Notes under the pieces: generated by a model
Told to the model about the DNA's origin: nothing
Databases searched by the model: none
The model's input: the letters and a program-made list of their open reading frames with translations, nothing else
Shown: one piece after another, positions 33,001 to 37,911 of the stretch
How the letters are laid out: the number at the start of each line of letters is the position of its first letter
Position numbering within the stretch: position 1 is the first letter of the stretch
Made by a program: the position numbers and the translations under genes
DNA from: an uncultured Erythrobacter sp.
Lineage (GTDB): Bacteria > Pseudomonadota > Alphaproteobacteria > Sphingomonadales > Sphingomonadaceae
DNA length: 64,000 nt
Assembly (NCBI GenBank): GCA_947493165.1
Contig: CANLPY010000002.1
Location: 248,001 to 312,000 of the forward strand
Direction of reading: 5' to 3'

Positions 33001-33349
33001 CGGCGAAGTTTCCGCCCGAACTTGGCGCAGGACCAGCCGCTGGCTCAGGCTCGTTTCCGGTAAGCAATTCAGCGATGTTCAGCGGAGGAACGGCGACGCC
33101 GTTGACGACGATCTGTGGGACGAACACAGCACCATCGGCAACCACAACGCGCGAACCATCTGACAAAATGATAATCAGATCACGACCATCAACTTCGAGA
33201 TTTTCCAGCTCCGCTCCTGGCGGCAACGTGATCACCCGATCTTGCGCCGGCACAACCGCTTCTTCAACGCCAGGGCCGACATCAAATGATGCGTCCGCTG
33301 CTGCGTCTTGTGCGCCGTCTTGAGTGAATTCTTCTTCGAAATTAGTCAT
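18059..33349 (-). CDS. Giant T1SS-secreted repetitive adhesin (LapA/BapA-like), 5096 residues
   Basis: Order of parts: residues 1-95, acidic start then a BapA/LapA-prefix-type retention module (V-I-T-L-P-P-G-A-E-L then I-I-L-S-D-G-S-R-V-V-V); PAAG cleavage motif at 103-106; about 150-4090, several dozen VCBS/cadherin-like Ig modules with recurring I-x-D-D-x-P-T-A, GADG, G-T-Y-x-Y-x and F-x-Y-T-x-x-D-G-D-G-D; about 4100-4290, a von Willebrand A domain with MIDAS-type DFSGS (4113-4117); about 4494-4534, a few RTX nonapeptides (GGTGADVF); then Ca-binding D-x-D-G-D segments (V-L-D-L-D-G-D-G, D-A-D-G-N-G, D-D-N-G-D-G) and a C-terminal tail carrying the secretion signal. Almost no cysteine; very acidic. 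It is expected to thread through the adjacent ABC/HlyD/TolC system and stay anchored until cut by the LapG-like protease. Confidence 0.93.
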   Translation of the reverse strand: MTNFEEEFTQDGAQDAAADASFDVGPGVEEAVVPAQDRVITLPPGAELENLEVDGRDLIIILSDGSRVVVADGAVFVPQIVVNGVAVPPLNIAELLTGNEPEPAAGPAPSSGGNFAGDEGEIQAAYEIGDLLPFTDFSFPEEIEEEIFPTLGDEEPEIEIQTPDNPAGAQDVTANVGEDGLPPREGEPAGTDEASDSETTSGTIVFNSPDGPSDILINGTEITGPGQTIPSPFGTLTIISFDPVTGEIDFEYTLGDNTTNPGDADIFNVTVIDADGDEASATLTINIQDDGPIAADDTNTVPAGSFEPVSGDVLINDVPGADGYAASGAVSGFSNDGGSAEPGQPLQGEFGVLTLNPDGTYSYTRDPGTPGGVSDTFTYTIVDQDGSTSTATLTIDIGDSPAAITFVPVVGEGTEVSEGGLPPRGDEPVGSGEGADADPNNNSDPSESTGSAITFESPDGIGEITIGGTPVVIGDEPQEIEIDGGTLIITEVTFDPITGEGSITYDFTLDDNTDGDDTTFDVDIVVTDLDGDSAEDTLTINVVDDVPTAIDDTASQTEEDAPVTVDVFANDIPGADGVALDTITVVDDTLSGDGTLVNNGDGTFIYTPAPGEEGNVTFDYTITDSDGDTSTATVTIELLEDSEPEIGINELGAASEDTVAEAGLDARGDEPAGSDAPSDSETSSGVIAIATGNDTIGSLVINGVDVTEGGTVTTDLGVLTVTENNGVYSYTYELTDNTLADPDSDTFTLTVTDSDGDTASTDLIINIVDDVPAAEDDANSLDAGEFGPATGNVLGNDTQGADGADVTGFTGLGGSGAPGDTIQGEYGVLTLNADGTYSYTRDPGTPGGVTDTFTYTITDGDGDTAQADLVITIADAPVVLTLPVEGDAGTQVEEDGLAGPPAGSDAASDSELTSGVFTFTAPDGPATVTIGGVEVTTVGQTFTGAFGTLTIDAIEDGAISYTYELTTNTDGDATSDSFDVVVTDQDGDTADGTLDIAIVDDVPTAVADTDSVTEDGQLTATGNVLTDAEANGDDGADTTGADGASVTGVAAGDTGADVAGDVDASVTGAYGAITIGADGSYTYELDNQNALVQGLDATETLTDTFTYTITDGDGDTSTTTVTVTINGADDPVVINDLVVGEPELVVDEDDLADGSSPDAGALTQSGSFSVDSQDGLATLTIGGVPIFGAGVTYPVAITGDYGTVSITSVTPVLDANGDTVSLDVAYEYVLSENTIDHSDPGQDSLTDSFDVVATDTDGSSANSTLDVQVIDDVPTAVADSDFVADDVKGEATGNVLTDAEANGDDGADTPGADGATVTGVATGSSTADVTGSVGTAITGAYGDLTLNDDGSYSYVLDQTNPLVEGLDGTESLIEVFTYTITDGDGDTATTTLTIRVDGADDPVVVNGLDLAVPELSFDEDDLADGSSPDASALTKTGSFTIESQDGLASLTVGGATVFGAGVVFPVTIDDPVYGILTITGVTPVTDANGDVVSATVEYSYTLDDNSLRHDLAGEDSLTDSFEVIATDTDGSSDSASLDIQIIDDVPDVEASGLSAPLLITDDTDVGDNGTDTASASFANLFDTTFGADGPAASDDTTYALSINGGDGTDSGLNDTATGDDILLRVNGDAIEGYLAGDTGVVAFTLTLDPATGEITQTQSRAIQHDDPTDPAETGSAAETLAADLISLTATVTDGDGDVDSASVDIGGSFAFEDDGPAFGTTLIGITKDEDDLAGGNGDSAPGDNGNVAGTNFPFQIDFGADGANADEITVSVTAVSSTSPNIGDIALTSGGDAVQFDWDASTNTLTGFTTDIGDPVLTLVFDVTAGTVDVNYFKPVDHPASDADGSNDGPEAGFEDNIQLTFDITVTDGDGDTNSSSLVLTIDDDMAIAVADTAAQTAENQSFTIDALANDAFGADGVDTSDPTKVFVSDQGTQGTVSYDPATGVFTYVPAPGAGSNGNTTDTFDYTIIDGDGDASTATVTVTLQPDSEPLGGEAVATVDDDGLAGGNAASTTGDLDANLGDAPTDLSEATFTGTVDFSVGNDTPATVTFDASLNGSTAAIGQETVAYAVVGNVLTATVTGGARDGTDLFTVEITDAATGAYIVTLLDNVIHGAGDNENNALASIDFTVTDSDGDTALTNLGIVFDDDAPTAADDLGAVDEGGMTAGNVLTGDVAGADGFGPDGAVVAISNGSTSQTTVDAAGNLVLSTALGTLTVNAQTGAYTYESNANSTNVDVLDSFTYTITDGDGDEVTANLVINISDEPSLVSDNDVLVNEAGLPTGSDAGSGSATDTDGQISVMGASGTLVFSLAGSVAGPNANEVQIDGAFGTIVLNTQTGAYTYTLDTPFTDTVDENGANVVNAAEAFTYEVRDTAGNLIGGGSIDVSIIDDVPTATDQAAISVAEDAAGTIGGNVVTDGTPDTPGADGATVTAITIDGITTIVPQDGSDATVVTANGTYTINQTGAWTFDPNPNLDQTSGAIDASFTYTLTDSDGDFDTAEQPITITDGAGPVAGPDIALALDDANLADGSTPANADDASDTITFTPGSDDIASIVFGGVTGLDPALTWVRVSDTEITASDGGRLVVTLDLSVANNVATVTATLNDNFDDHPVANADDLFDLGDVSVVATDTDGDTASATASISVSDDLPTITASAPAADTLTVDESFLGLDAKADFSGLFNLDANADNLGTPVTYALGTNAGATGLVDTATGQAVVLTLEAGDVVGRNGDGDIVFTVSVDAAGEVTLDQQRAVVHADSVDDNDPATLNAANLITLTGTIVDSDGDSASATADIGGALTFLDDGPSLSNVGLGSSVSVDETGGLDSATSTDSILSFMSDFGEDGANGTAFTLGIVNSNSGLATAVGDYPITLVQTNATTITGQFNDGTSVQDAFNVVINADGTVTLTQIVALEHNTDGPAGPAHDDTLDLAGLINATVTITDGDNDTDSATLEIGGALTFFDDGPSVTLSGTDVDLTVAEATTSFNPNSASQNFSNVFAFDGGEDGTGDISYALQLSANGVDSGLVTTDNRPIFLFLENGEIVGRYAFNGDPAPTGAIAFTVSVDDTTGIVTLTSFAPINHANSSGDGNFAANVLSDDLIQLVATITDTDGDTDSVAHDIGSDLLITDTSPTAAADTDTVTEGGFTQGDVTTNDTTGADRGLEVIGVAAGNVAGPLAGNVGTFFNGQFGRLDLNADGTYTYESFPDVVAPPGAVDVFTYTITDQDGDTSTTTLTINISDVSLVGDDETAVVNEAALDTAVDGDDLAAGTVTGSNPGSTDETVSGQVTVAGTGVTYAINGSATGNNGVISLDPNTGEFVYTLTSPVAGSTANDGTNTVEDVESFTYTATDANGNTVTGTITIDVIDDVPTANADTNTLTEDTVSVGGNVLTDGTPDEFGADGEGTPPVVAVTGFGGAVGAVNGATAGEFGTLTLNDDGTYTYNLNTALVQGLDDGETETDTFTYTIVDADGDQSTTTLTITITGDNDAPVAIADTNFAIEDAAAPSTGNVLQDIVHTGAPSGTFADVADTDVDGDTLTVSTTGTFAGTYGTLTLNADGSYSYDLDDNNPAVQALNEGDTPLTDTFNYTATDGDASNASTLTISIFGTNDAPVVGTAVVATSDEGLAGGLADTAGNPTDTTNSNVANGTIAISDVDDTAFTVTLVAPTETLSSGGETITWSLSADGKTLTGSTTSAGAVLTVVIDDAGAFTVTQLAQIDHADTTSEDVTNFTVDVSVNDGTDTTTQINAITVNLEDDSPEITTPIDDEQVLNDPGEAPLVGDLNFAPGGDGPGSATMIMADVSAITVGGSPIITSQTGNVLTGFVDSDGSGDLSAGDLEVFTLAVDPAAGASGEYTFDLLVPVDGETTKVTLGTGTAFGVGPSDSVLVTQAGVGELTFVTGWNPTASSGELTPAELANFLAGGTPPLNQDPSVNGSTAGFGLGSNNFDEGQFVRFDFGALDDYDGAGTFTPPGGTNVLNASFATFDLKNFSSNGGNNDVVHFVARYTDGTSETFTLDAAAGDASLLTINAPPGALLSYVDVYNEEGSVKLNLIDVGVTETTVDVDIPVSVKLTDSDGDSAMDDFVITLFDDAPDAQDDLNDAILVTEDINAAFVLDFSGSVDNAELNLQLNAVKDAAFELFESTTGDLDITLVTFSTTAQTEGTFSDFASFAAALDGLNNELGGTRSFAGLTNFTDAVEQVIADFVPDAAANNQVFFLSDGNPNEETGTNGNSLSDAAAAAWQAFIDANDINVTAIGVGGGINTARLQDVDLDGEGAPILADEFDDLVDTLISVVTPEIGGSVLDNDTAATNGISVIAITVDGVNYAFDGLNTITPGAGTPIAGTLFTATTAFGGELTFDFADGSYTYTPPATTVPEIENFQYTVIDGDNDIDTAVLRIDIAAVAENNNFALNDVVITNTGSTVEIDEAFLLANDEAGTAIASVGNASDGSVSQAGGTVTFTDTGDASGGFTYAATNGGDTNNAFVTVNREQAGQSQLDGTSGDDILIGRDGANDILVGNEGADILLGGTGADVFTINDGDSIATVGGSGDNGTITGFDTIVDYDASVDDINFTDNGSRITAFNTPGINGVDSTLTIGGQTIKSHSISDGIITFSTSNTFSGAVTLMTESDVAAVVDYLQSQGTSTDIGENRVVAFVVGGDTFLFNQDRPTGPLQTEDSLVKIEGVVLTDLGALVSAGAVRPVVLDLDGDGAEFVGISAGVTYDYDGDGTLEATAWAGADDAILAYDADGNGLVSDASEFVFGNAQLTDLEAVAARFDDNGDGVLDASDAAYSQFGIWQDADLDGVNDDGEFTSLEDAGIASINLVSDGVESQAAGGDVTIFGKSAFTYTNGQTGEVADAAFATDRQNRTLEQAAAAAAGFAAFAVADHATSFVPVESVELEAAPTFSVGVPSSALPEPAQMPGFDLSDLLPGVTEMGGDQISVSLVAADDGDWTASSLTLASDVELQDAEPLLAQAAETDAFASGPVAGGFDGASVAQSMEALLLLDTVATETIDGTEVETGETVHAILADIAATSQLDQIIDNLSQTPELADKPVFEFAGLDSDLLNQTFDLSINPAQSLDMMDGQLEQAAAASAQA
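19750..19870 (-). other. RTX (GGxGxD-type) calcium-binding repeats
   Basis: Reading on the minus strand, D-G-T-S-G-D-D-I-L-I-G, then G-N-E-G-A-D-I-L-L-G and G-G-T-G-A-D-V-F-T-I form three to four RTX nonapeptides near the adhesin C-terminus. This is the hallmark of type I secretion substrates. Confidence 0.8.
20480..21050 (-). other. von Willebrand factor A domain within the adhesin
   Basis: Residues about 4100-4290 read as a vWA fold. The MIDAS-type start is F-V-L-D-F-S-G-S (DFSGS codons at 20999-21013), followed by D-L-D-I-T-L-V-T-F-S, then G-G-T-R-S-F-A-G-L-T-N (MIDAS Thr region), V-F-F-L-S-D-G-N-P-N-E and V-T-A-I-G-V-G-G-G. It sits just before the RTX block, as in several LapA-type adhesins. 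Confidence 0.8.
28730..30350 (-). repeat. Tandem pair of near-identical ~800-bp repeats in the adhesin gene
   Basis: Two consecutive units of roughly 265 residues share long stretches: ATGNVLTDAEANGDDGAD, YTITDGDGDT, VDEDDLADGSSPDA or FDEDDLADGSSPDA, LTDSF-x-V-x-A-T-D-T-D-G-S-S and DDVPTAVAD. Unit boundaries fall at about 29545. They are much closer to each other than to the other Ig-like modules, so this is a recent internal duplication. Confidence 0.7.
33032..33043 (-). other. Putative LapG cleavage motif PAAG in the adhesin N-terminus
   Basis: Codons CCA GCG GCT GGT encode PAAG at residues 103-106 of the adhesin, directly after the retention module. In Pseudomonas fluorescens LapA the cut is within TAAG at about residues 107-110, and (T/A/P)AAG is the known LapG preference. 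Position, motif and an encoded LapG-like protease agree; cleavage itself is inference. Confidence 0.65.
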
Positions 33350-33842
33350 GCGTCCGTCCTGATCTGCGCGCGGCAGTTAAGTGACGATCACAAGCACAAA
33401 AGGCTCTCTGTTGAAGAGAATGAACAGCAAATCGTGATTGCGTATCGTCGTTAATTCTGACCCGTCGCCGCAGCGCGGACCCCTGTTATTACGACCCTTT
33501 TATAGGATTGAATTTGAACAGCATTTGAACTCTATTACAAGCGCGTTTACCAAGGTTGTAAGACTTTGTTAACCTTATGATTAGTAAAGCTTTTACCATT
33601 AAGGACGAGGACGAAAATACGTAGTGTTGCTTAGCGGGAACACGATTCGGCAAAGAATCGCGCGAATCACTCGACTGGCACAGACCTGTCACACTGCACC
33701 TATTTGCCTCCTTCAATCACGCTCACTTCATAGTGCGATTGCATACGGTCTGGCTCAGCGCTGCATTCACTGCTATTGCTCTTCCAATCATTCGATTGTT
33801 TGGGGGCACCCTTTCGATGGTACTTTGGACCGGACATAGCTG
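33350..33842. other. Non-coding region between the adhesin gene and a divergent membrane-protein gene
   Basis: About 490 bp without a credible coding frame; AT-richer than its surroundings at 33480-33620. It must hold the adhesin promoter (minus strand) and that of the gene at 33843. A TTTGAACAG-x-ATTTGAAC near-direct repeat lies around 33507-33530, with TATAAAA-like sequence beside it on the minus strand. No site was assigned with confidence. Confidence 0.5.
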
Positions 33843-34508
33843 ATGGATCGCATCAGCATTTCTGAGCGGATGCTGTGGGTATATTTCGCAGCAATTGTGC
33901 TGACGCTGGCTTATGCGGCGATGAAGCCCAGCGTTGACAACGCGCTGTTTGGACAGCGAGATTTGGCTCTTGAAGAGACGCAGCGAATTCGGCTGGCTAC
34001 CAACCAACCGGCATCACAAATCGGCGCCAATGTGGGTAAACAGCCCATCGCAATCACAGATGACGATAGCGCAATTAAAGAAGCTATTGAGGAGCAAACC
34101 ACGCCTAGCGATAGCACTGTTAGTTCAGACGAGGGCGCTGATGCCGCATTAGCTGGAGCGGATGCAGCAGGCGGTCCAGCCGTCATTCCTTCGGGGTTCG
34201 AGCTCACAAGCACCGGTAGCCGCAACAATTCGATTGAGTCCGATAATGCTGGCAACATCGAAGTGCGCAAAAGCGTGTACTTGGGCGATGCAGCTATCGG
34301 CACCATTCCCGTGACGATAAATCCTAACGCGCAATTGCTGCTCAACAGCCGCGACCTTCGCAATCTCTTGAGCAACCAATCTGGGATTGGCAGGCGGCTT
34401 AACACCTTACCCGAAGAAGGCCTCGTCTCATTCGAAAGACTGCGCAATTCCGGAATTGATCTGCGGTACAATCCAACTGGTGATCGGATCATCGTCCGGC
34501 TAACGTAA
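33843..34508 (+). CDS. Uncharacterised single-TM protein between adhesin and tad loci
   Basis: 221 residues: an N-terminal TM helix (about 10-27), a Glu/Asp/Ala/Ser-rich periplasmic linker (about 45-125), then a compact C-terminal region with E-V-R-K-S-V-Y-L-G-D, T-I-P-V-T-I-N-P-N-A-Q-L-L-L-N and a terminal R-I-I-V-R-L. I do not recognise the family. It is divergent from the giant adhesin and converges on cpaA with 5 nt between stops. The position suggests a surface-structure accessory role, but nothing in the sequence proves it. Confidence 0.65.
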   Translation: MDRISISERMLWVYFAAIVLTLAYAAMKPSVDNALFGQRDLALEETQRIRLATNQPASQIGANVGKQPIAITDDDSAIKEAIEEQTTPSDSTVSSDEGADAALAGADAAGGPAVIPSGFELTSTGSRNNSIESDNAGNIEVRKSVYLGDAAIGTIPVTINPNAQLLLNSRDLRNLLSNQSGIGRRLNTLPEEGLVSFERLRNSGIDLRYNPTGDRIIVRLT

Positions 34509-34513
34509 GTCAG

Positions 34514-34981
34514 CTAGGGAACCCACAACATCGCTAGTCCACCGGCAGCAATTGCAACACCCAGTGGAACTTTGGCGAAATCATCTTCAGTGATCTCTTT
34601 TCCTGCCGCCTTACGTGACCGGCGGCGTATGCGTGCGGCGATAATCCAAGGCACAGCGATGACGAACATTGCAGCTGACGTGTAAGCCAGTAAACTCAGC
34701 CCCTGACCAAGAGTGAAATTGCCAGCAAGTGCAGCATAGGTCTTTGCATCGCCACCGCCGACCATTCCAATGGCGAACAGACCAAATCCTGCGACCAATG
34801 CGATGGCGGCATGGACCATGCTCCAACCAAGTCCAGCAGCGCTGAATGTGGCAGCACCGCCGATGATGCCAACCAGCAAAATCATCCCAGCCAGCCAATT
34901 GGGGAGCTTGCGATATTTCAGATCAATACACGCGGCCAGCACCAGCAAAGCAGACAGCACGAAAGCTATAGACTGTTCCAT
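34514..34981 (-). CDS. cpaA: Prepilin peptidase CpaA/TadV
   Basis: 155 residues with about four to five TM helices and the two aspartate motifs of type IV prepilin peptidases: C-I-D-L-K-Y-R-K-L-P-N-W near the N-terminus and GMVGGGDAKTYAAL in the middle (GxGD). The short form without the N-methyltransferase domain is typical of CpaA/TadV. It processes Flp and the TadE/F pseudopilins at the cytoplasmic face of the inner membrane. It is the last gene of the tad cluster, 57 nt after tadD. Confidence 0.88.
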   Translation of the reverse strand: MEQSIAFVLSALLVLAACIDLKYRKLPNWLAGMILLVGIIGGAATFSAAGLGWSMVHAAIALVAGFGLFAIGMVGGGDAKTYAALAGNFTLGQGLSLLAYTSAAMFVIAVPWIIAARIRRRSRKAAGKEITEDDFAKVPLGVAIAAGGLAMLWVP

Positions 34982-35038
34982 TTTCTATTCGCCTAAGTGC
35001 GTGGACAATTGCCGATCTGGCCGCGCGTTCGCGTCGCT

Positions 35039-35929
35039 TCAGTCTGTGCCAAAAGCAACGCGAATTGGATAGGATTGCGAGCTCTTGGGGAACTCAACCG
35101 TCTTTTTAGCGCTTTTCTTCGCAGCCAGTTCTTGACGCTTTTCCAATTCTTTTGCCGCAACTAGACAAAAGTCTGGCATCTCAAAATTGGCTGCAAGCGG
35201 GCCTTCGATCATAGACACTTCGGTCTTTGTCGCCGGCTGAACCCGGCTAGGCCTACGCGTCTCTATCTCGACATCTGCCGGGCTGGATTGCTCGCGTTCT
35301 GTACGAGTAGCAACCTCGACAGCGGCGACATTGGCTTGTTGATCTGCCATCGCACCGCCAATCAGAATTTCACCATTCGCCGCTCGTCTATGCAGCGTCT
35401 TTCGGCGATCAATCGTGACCGCGCCTTGTCGCACAAAATCTGGAGATGGCGCGCTGATCAAACCTTGCGCCTCGGCCGCCTGTGTCGCCGCAGCGACCAA
35501 TTCTTGCGTCTTAGCCTTTTTAGTAGCAGCCGCACGGGCGGATTGCGCGATGTCCGATTGAAACAGGCGGTCAAGATTGCGAGCAAAACGCGCATCGCCC
35601 GGCTTCATCATGATCGCTACGTTGAAAAAGCGCTCAGACAAATCCTCACGGCCCAATTTCGCATAAGCAACGCCCATTCCGTTATAGGCCTCTGGCGCTA
35701 GTGTCGGATCGAGGATTGCTCGTTCAAAGTGATAGATTGCATTACCGGGCGAACCAGATCGCAGCGCGGCGAGCCCAAGCTCAAGCCGCGTACCGTCCGA
35801 CGCGCTAGCCATTGCCCTGCTATCGACGGAGCGATTGCCGCCCAAACCGATCTTCGCCAGCACGCCTTGGCAACCGCCGAGCATCAGCAAAGCGGTTCCG
35901 GACATTACAAATTTGGCTGAAAGTTTCAT
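35039..35929 (-). CDS. tadD: TadD-like TPR lipoprotein
   Basis: 296 residues: lipoprotein signal (LMLGGC lipobox), two to three TPR units at about 45-130 (G-L-A-A-L-R-S-G, A-Y-N-G-M-G-V-A-Y-A-K-L-G, F-F-N-V-A-I) and a basic, disordered C-terminal half. TadD is the TPR pilotin-like factor needed for secretin assembly in Tad systems. It starts 1 nt after the tadC stop, so it is coupled to the platform genes. The C-terminal half is unlike the classic short TadD. Confidence 0.82.
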   Translation of the reverse strand: MKLSAKFVMSGTALLMLGGCQGVLAKIGLGGNRSVDSRAMASASDGTRLELGLAALRSGSPGNAIYHFERAILDPTLAPEAYNGMGVAYAKLGREDLSERFFNVAIMMKPGDARFARNLDRLFQSDIAQSARAAATKKAKTQELVAAATQAAEAQGLISAPSPDFVRQGAVTIDRRKTLHRRAANGEILIGGAMADQQANVAAVEVATRTEREQSSPADVEIETRRPSRVQPATKTEVSMIEGPLAANFEMPDFCLVAAKELEKRQELAAKKSAKKTVEFPKSSQSYPIRVAFGTD

Positions 35930-35930
35930 A

Positions 35931-36905
35931 TCACCCTCCCCCTAACATCGATGGGAAAACATCTCGGACCGTGAGCACAACGGCTGGCAGCGCCAGAACG
36001 CCGATCATTGTCGGCAGCATACAAACGACCAAAGGAATGGAAATCAGGACCGGCAAGCGGTGGGCTTTCTCTTCTGCCCGCAGCCTGCGCGCCTCTCGCA
36101 TTTCAGCGGAATAGACACGCAAGGTGGTCGCAATACTCGTGCCCAATTTGTCTGATTGAATAAGCAAAGTCGTAAACGAGCGGATTTCATCAACCCCCGC
36201 GTTATCGGCAAGCTTCCTAAGCGCTTCATCACGCGAAGCGCCAGCGCGCATCAGCAGCACAGTCTCGGAAAATAAACTGGCAATAAGCGGGTGGCTGATC
36301 GCCATTTCCCTGCTGACCCGATCGAGTGCGGACTCCAAACCTAGCCCTGCCTCAACGCAAACCAGCATCAAATCCAAGCTGTCTGGAAAGCCATTGATGA
36401 TTTCACGGCGGCGGCCCGACGCCTTGATCCGGACATATAGGTTCGGCGCATAAATTCCTATGACCGCCAGAACCGCACAAGAAATATAGAGACGAAGTAT
36501 CGAAGGCGCTTCGCTGAAAGTGAAAGTTGCTATCAAAAACAGACCAGGCAGAATGAAAATCATCAGCAGGCGTATCAGCGTGTAGATACGCGGTGCAGAT
36601 GGCGACATATAGCCCGCTGAGCGCAACGACTTGGCAATTTCGCTGTTGTTCGAATCAGCGAGGTTCAGACCGCTCGCTTCGATCCGTTCGACAATCTTGG
36701 CCCAGGCAGATTGGCGGTTCTTGTGCGCCAGCCCCTCTTCCGAGATGATGGAGCCTGTGTCTTTCATCGAACGAAGATCGCGCGATACGCTGACCCGGGT
36801 AGTGAGATAATTCACTAACACCGCTGCGCCGACGGCGACAATCGCAAAAATTGCCAGCAAAACGCCGGTGCGAAAAACCCAGTTCGAGACGATGAGATCA
36901 ATCAT
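35931..36905 (-). CDS. tadC: Tad pilus platform protein TadC
   Basis: 324 residues with a T2SSF domain (about 170-295): D-S-L-D-L-M-L-V-C-V-E-A-G-L-G-L, A-L-D-R-V-S-R-E and T-L-L-I-Q-S-D-K-L-G-T-S-I-A, followed by R-A-E-E-K-A-H-R-L-P. TM helices lie near the N-terminus, around 110-160 and at the C-terminus. It forms the inner-membrane platform with TadB above the TadA ATPase. One nucleotide separates it from tadB upstream. Confidence 0.93.
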   Translation of the reverse strand: MIDLIVSNWVFRTGVLLAIFAIVAVGAAVLVNYLTTRVSVSRDLRSMKDTGSIISEEGLAHKNRQSAWAKIVERIEASGLNLADSNNSEIAKSLRSAGYMSPSAPRIYTLIRLLMIFILPGLFLIATFTFSEAPSILRLYISCAVLAVIGIYAPNLYVRIKASGRRREIINGFPDSLDLMLVCVEAGLGLESALDRVSREMAISHPLIASLFSETVLLMRAGASRDEALRKLADNAGVDEIRSFTTLLIQSDKLGTSIATTLRVYSAEMREARRLRAEEKAHRLPVLISIPLVVCMLPTMIGVLALPAVVLTVRDVFPSMLGGG

Positions 36906-36906
36906 A

Positions 36907-37908
36907 TCAGACCTTCAGATCGACCATGCGGCGGATCGTCAGCACGCCAATCACATACAAGATCAACAGGCCAATCGCTCCGTAGATAAAGATCGGGTCA
37001 TCAGCCACGTTGAGATAGAATGAGGGTGAACCCAAAAACGTCGTGACGAATGCGAACACCGGCAAAACGGTGAGCATCCATCCCGTCATCCGTCCTTCAG
37101 AGCTAAGCGCGCGAACCTTCATAAACATCTGCGCGCGGTCGCGAATAACCTTGGAAATATTCTCAAGGATCTCAGCTAGATTACCGCCCGTTTGGCTCTG
37201 CAAAGAAAGTGAGACCACGAACATCCGCATATCGTCCAAGTCCCAGCGATCGGCCATAGAAGACAATGCATCGACCAGTTCAGTGCCGTAAGCCACTTCA
37301 TCAGATACAAGGCCAAACTCACTGCCGATGGGATCTTCCATTTCGGTCGTCAGCAGATCAATCGCCGAGGCAACCGGATGCCCGGTGCGCAGCGCGCGGA
37401 CAAAGATGTCGAGCGCGACCGGAAACTGGTTTTCCATCAACTTGCGCCGATTTTGCGCCATTTTCTGAATGATGAGAATCGGCACAAACAGCCCAAGCGC
37501 AACCGCGAAGATCAGCGCGATCTGAATAGTGCCAAATGTCAGCGTCGTCCCTATGAGCAGTAGGATCACGAGCGTTCCGACAAACAGGGCAATGGCTGCG
37601 ATCGCCAGCAAGGTGACGATCCGGCCGAAGCTCATCTGAATGCCAGACATAAACGTCATGCGCTGAAACGACACCGCCCATTTCCGGGCCATTTCTGGCA
37701 GGTAATCAAACGTCTTGGGGCGCCGTTTGATCAGCTCCCCCAAAACCTCATCGCGGTCTATCCCGCGACCGATCATTTCCATCCGCTTGTTAATTGCGGA
37801 TTTTTGCGCTTGCCGCTGGCTCATGCCGCCGATCAGCTGGGTGGACACCAGGAACACCACCGCAAAAACGGTCAGCAAAATCAGGATACGGATGATTTCC
37901 GGGTTCAT
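36907..37908 (-). CDS. tadB: Tad pilus platform protein TadB
   Basis: 333 residues: N-terminal TM, two TMs around 95-150, and a T2SSF domain with F-P-V-A-L-D-I-F-V-R-A-L-R-T-G-H-P-V, V-A-Y-G-T-E-L and L-Q-S-Q-T-G-G-N-L-A-E-I-L. C-terminal TMs follow. It is the partner of TadC in the inner-membrane platform. It begins 3 nt after the tadA stop. Confidence 0.93.
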   Translation of the reverse strand: MNPEIIRILILLTVFAVVFLVSTQLIGGMSQRQAQKSAINKRMEMIGRGIDRDEVLGELIKRRPKTFDYLPEMARKWAVSFQRMTFMSGIQMSFGRIVTLLAIAAIALFVGTLVILLLIGTTLTFGTIQIALIFAVALGLFVPILIIQKMAQNRRKLMENQFPVALDIFVRALRTGHPVASAIDLLTTEMEDPIGSEFGLVSDEVAYGTELVDALSSMADRWDLDDMRMFVVSLSLQSQTGGNLAEILENISKVIRDRAQMFMKVRALSSEGRMTGWMLTVLPVFAFVTTFLGSPSFYLNVADDPIFIYGAIGLLILYVIGVLTIRRMVDLKV

Positions 37909-37911
37909 CTA

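Noticed and set aside
18059..33349. Many long plus-strand frames antisense to the adhesin (for example 22640-23371)
   Set aside because: They arise from the repetitive, Asp/Gly/Thr-rich coding of the adhesin on the other strand; no protein family pattern or ribosome sites.
18059..33349. The giant RTX protein as a toxin
   Set aside because: Few RTX repeats, no catalytic or pore-forming segment, and the LapA-type retention module and PAAG motif point to an adhesin.
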